NCBI RefSeq assembly: GCF_009017255.1
Contig: NZ_WBZB01000001.1
Span: forward strand, 1 to 34,387
DNA: 34,387 nucleotides
Direction: 5' to 3'
Source of the DNA: Alkaliphilus serpentinus
Lineage (GTDB): Bacteria; Bacillota; Clostridia; Peptostreptococcales; Natronincolaceae
Both the position numbers and the translations under genes were made by a program. The notes beneath the pieces were generated by a model. That model was not told the origin of the DNA, did not search any database, and saw only the letters and a list, made by a program, of their open reading frames with translations. This document shows, piece after piece, positions 33,872 through 34,387 of this stretch (positions are counted from its first letter, which is position 1; each line of letters starts with the position of its first letter).

Positions 33872-33943
33872 TTATATATAATGTAGGAATCTATAAATAT
33901 TTCTTAGTTATAAAAATTCATAATATTACCAGTGTGAATACCG

Positions 33944-33973
33944 TTGACATGAATATCGACTATGTGATATATT
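33944..33973 (+). promoter_or_regulatory. rRNA operon promoter P1
   Basis: -35 TTGACA (33944-33949), an 18-bp spacer, and -10 TATATT (33968-33973). It lies upstream of a second promoter, as in tandem rrn promoters. Confidence 0.6.
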
Positions 33974-34051
33974 AATTTAGCTGTCCCGTGAGGGCGGCCG
34001 AGATTAAGAAATCGTGTATTAAAAAGAAAATAAAAAATATTATTTAACTAC

Positions 34052-34080
34052 TTGACAATGGTTCTTAATAATGATACAGT
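34052..34080 (+). promoter_or_regulatory. rRNA operon promoter P2 with A/T-rich upstream element
   Basis: -35 TTGACA (34052-34057), exactly 17 bp, and -10 TACAGT (34075-34080). It is preceded by an A-tract (34020-34046, AAAAAGAAAATAAAAAAT type) resembling an UP element. Confidence 0.75.
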
Positions 34081-34263
34081 ATATAAGTTGCCTCTTGATG
34101 GCGGCGGGGGAAAAACCCCTTGAAATAAGTTAAGTTGATTTACTCAAAAGTCCTTAGACTCAAGGCACAAGTAAATTTTTCACCGGAGCCTATACAGATA
34201 TAGTTGAGGATTAAAAATTTATGAAGCAACGAAGAAGATAAAGGATTTTCAACAGTATAGCAG

Positions 34264-34282
34264 GTCTTTGAAAACTGAACAG
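34264..34282 (+). promoter_or_regulatory. boxA-like antitermination element
   Basis: GTCTTTGAAAACTGAACAG resembles the CTTTGAAAACTGAACA stretch conserved ahead of 16S and 23S genes in Firmicutes, associated with Nus-factor antitermination. Confidence 0.6.
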
Positions 34283-34311
34283 TATAGAATATAAGCCAGC
34301 AAAATTTATTT

Positions 34312-34339
34312 AAAAGTGAAAAGTTAAAAGTGAAAAGTT
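34312..34339. repeat. Two perfect 14-base tandem copies
   Basis: AAAAGTGAAAAGTT occurs twice in direct tandem (34312-34325 and 34326-34339), followed by a partial third (GAAAAACT). Confidence 0.8.
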
Positions 34340-34387
34340 GAAAAACTAATTACTAAATAATTCACAACCCAGAAATTTTTTATTAAG

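Larger units (their letters stand above)
34081..34387 (+). other. rRNA operon leader (16S gene not reached)
   Basis: This 307-base stretch has no gene. It contains a GGGG-GAAAAA-CCCC hairpin (34106-34119) and an ATTTACT/AGTAAAT stem (34138-34176) with an inner GTC/GAC. A boxA-like element follows at 34264, and the 14-base tandem repeat is at 34312-34339. No 16S start sequence (AGAGTTTGAT) is seen, so the rRNA gene should begin beyond 34387. Confidence 0.65.

Noticed and set aside
1-34387. CRISPR arrays, prophage, insertion sequences or tRNA genes
   Set aside because: No regularly spaced repeats, transposase or integrase reading frames, or cloverleaf sequences were seen. The heptamer and 14-base repeats are contiguous and carry no spacers.

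Overview
The window looks like a chromosomal segment of a low-GC, anaerobic, probably spore-forming Clostridia-type Firmicute. The Alkaliphilus/Natronincola group would fit, but that is a guess from gene content and not a measured placement. Supporting signs are AT-rich intergenic DNA, strong AGGAGG-type ribosome sites, TTG starts, AGA/AGG-rich coding, intrinsic terminators, and the core gene order yabS-yabT-tilS-ftsH ... birA ... coaX-dusB-greA-lysS-(rrn promoter). That order corresponds to the yabS-to-rrnJ region of Bacillus subtilis and to clostridial birA-coaX-dusB-greA-lysS loci.

Layout. (1) 1-3560: accessory end with two VOC-fold genes, the second a FosB-type fosfomycin thiol transferase, then a leftward MFS efflux transporter and ArsR-type regulator. 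The MFS gene has an apparent one-base frameshift near its 5' end and a well-formed promoter and operator. (2) 3560-9030: yabS (vWA), yabT (DNA-damage/sporulation-type Ser/Thr kinase), tilS, ftsH. The hpt gene usual between tilS and ftsH is absent, and so is spoIIE next to yabS. (3) 9140-18820: a complete succinate/propionate module: DUF3870 protein, succinate:propionyl-CoA CoA-transferase, split B12-dependent methylmalonyl-CoA mutase (large and B12 subunits), MeaB chaperone, epimerase, and a four-subunit Na+-pumping methylmalonyl-CoA decarboxylase (mmdA, mmdD, mmdC, mmdB). (4) 18940-19920: birA, which could biotinylate MmdC. (5) 19920-26940: a sigma-54-controlled unit: thiolase, a PAS/AAA+/Fis enhancer-binding activator, a propionate/3-oxoacid-type CoA-transferase, a GntP permease and a PhaB/FabG-like dehydrogenase. 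Sigma-54 (-24/-12) promoters are readable before the thiolase and before the CoA-transferase. (6) 26940-33870: a soluble chemoreceptor-like protein, a PanT-like ECF substrate subunit beside coaX, dusB, a conserved unknown gene, greA, lysS. (7) 33870-34387: tandem sigma-A promoters and a boxA-like leader of an rRNA operon whose 16S gene lies beyond the window.

How the genes work together. Module 3 can convert succinate to propionate and CO2 with Na+ export, or run in reverse. Module 5 can import a short hydroxy- or keto-acid (3-hydroxybutyrate is the best guess), activate it with CoA, oxidise it to acetoacetyl-CoA and cleave it to acetyl-CoA. Both modules sit as metabolic inserts inside an otherwise conserved housekeeping string. 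I saw no transposase, integrase, CRISPR array or tRNA gene. No wholly new system is proved here. The most informative leads are the sigma-54 regulon, the structured terminator before the CoA-transferase, the broken MFS gene, and the unusual start of the activator gene.
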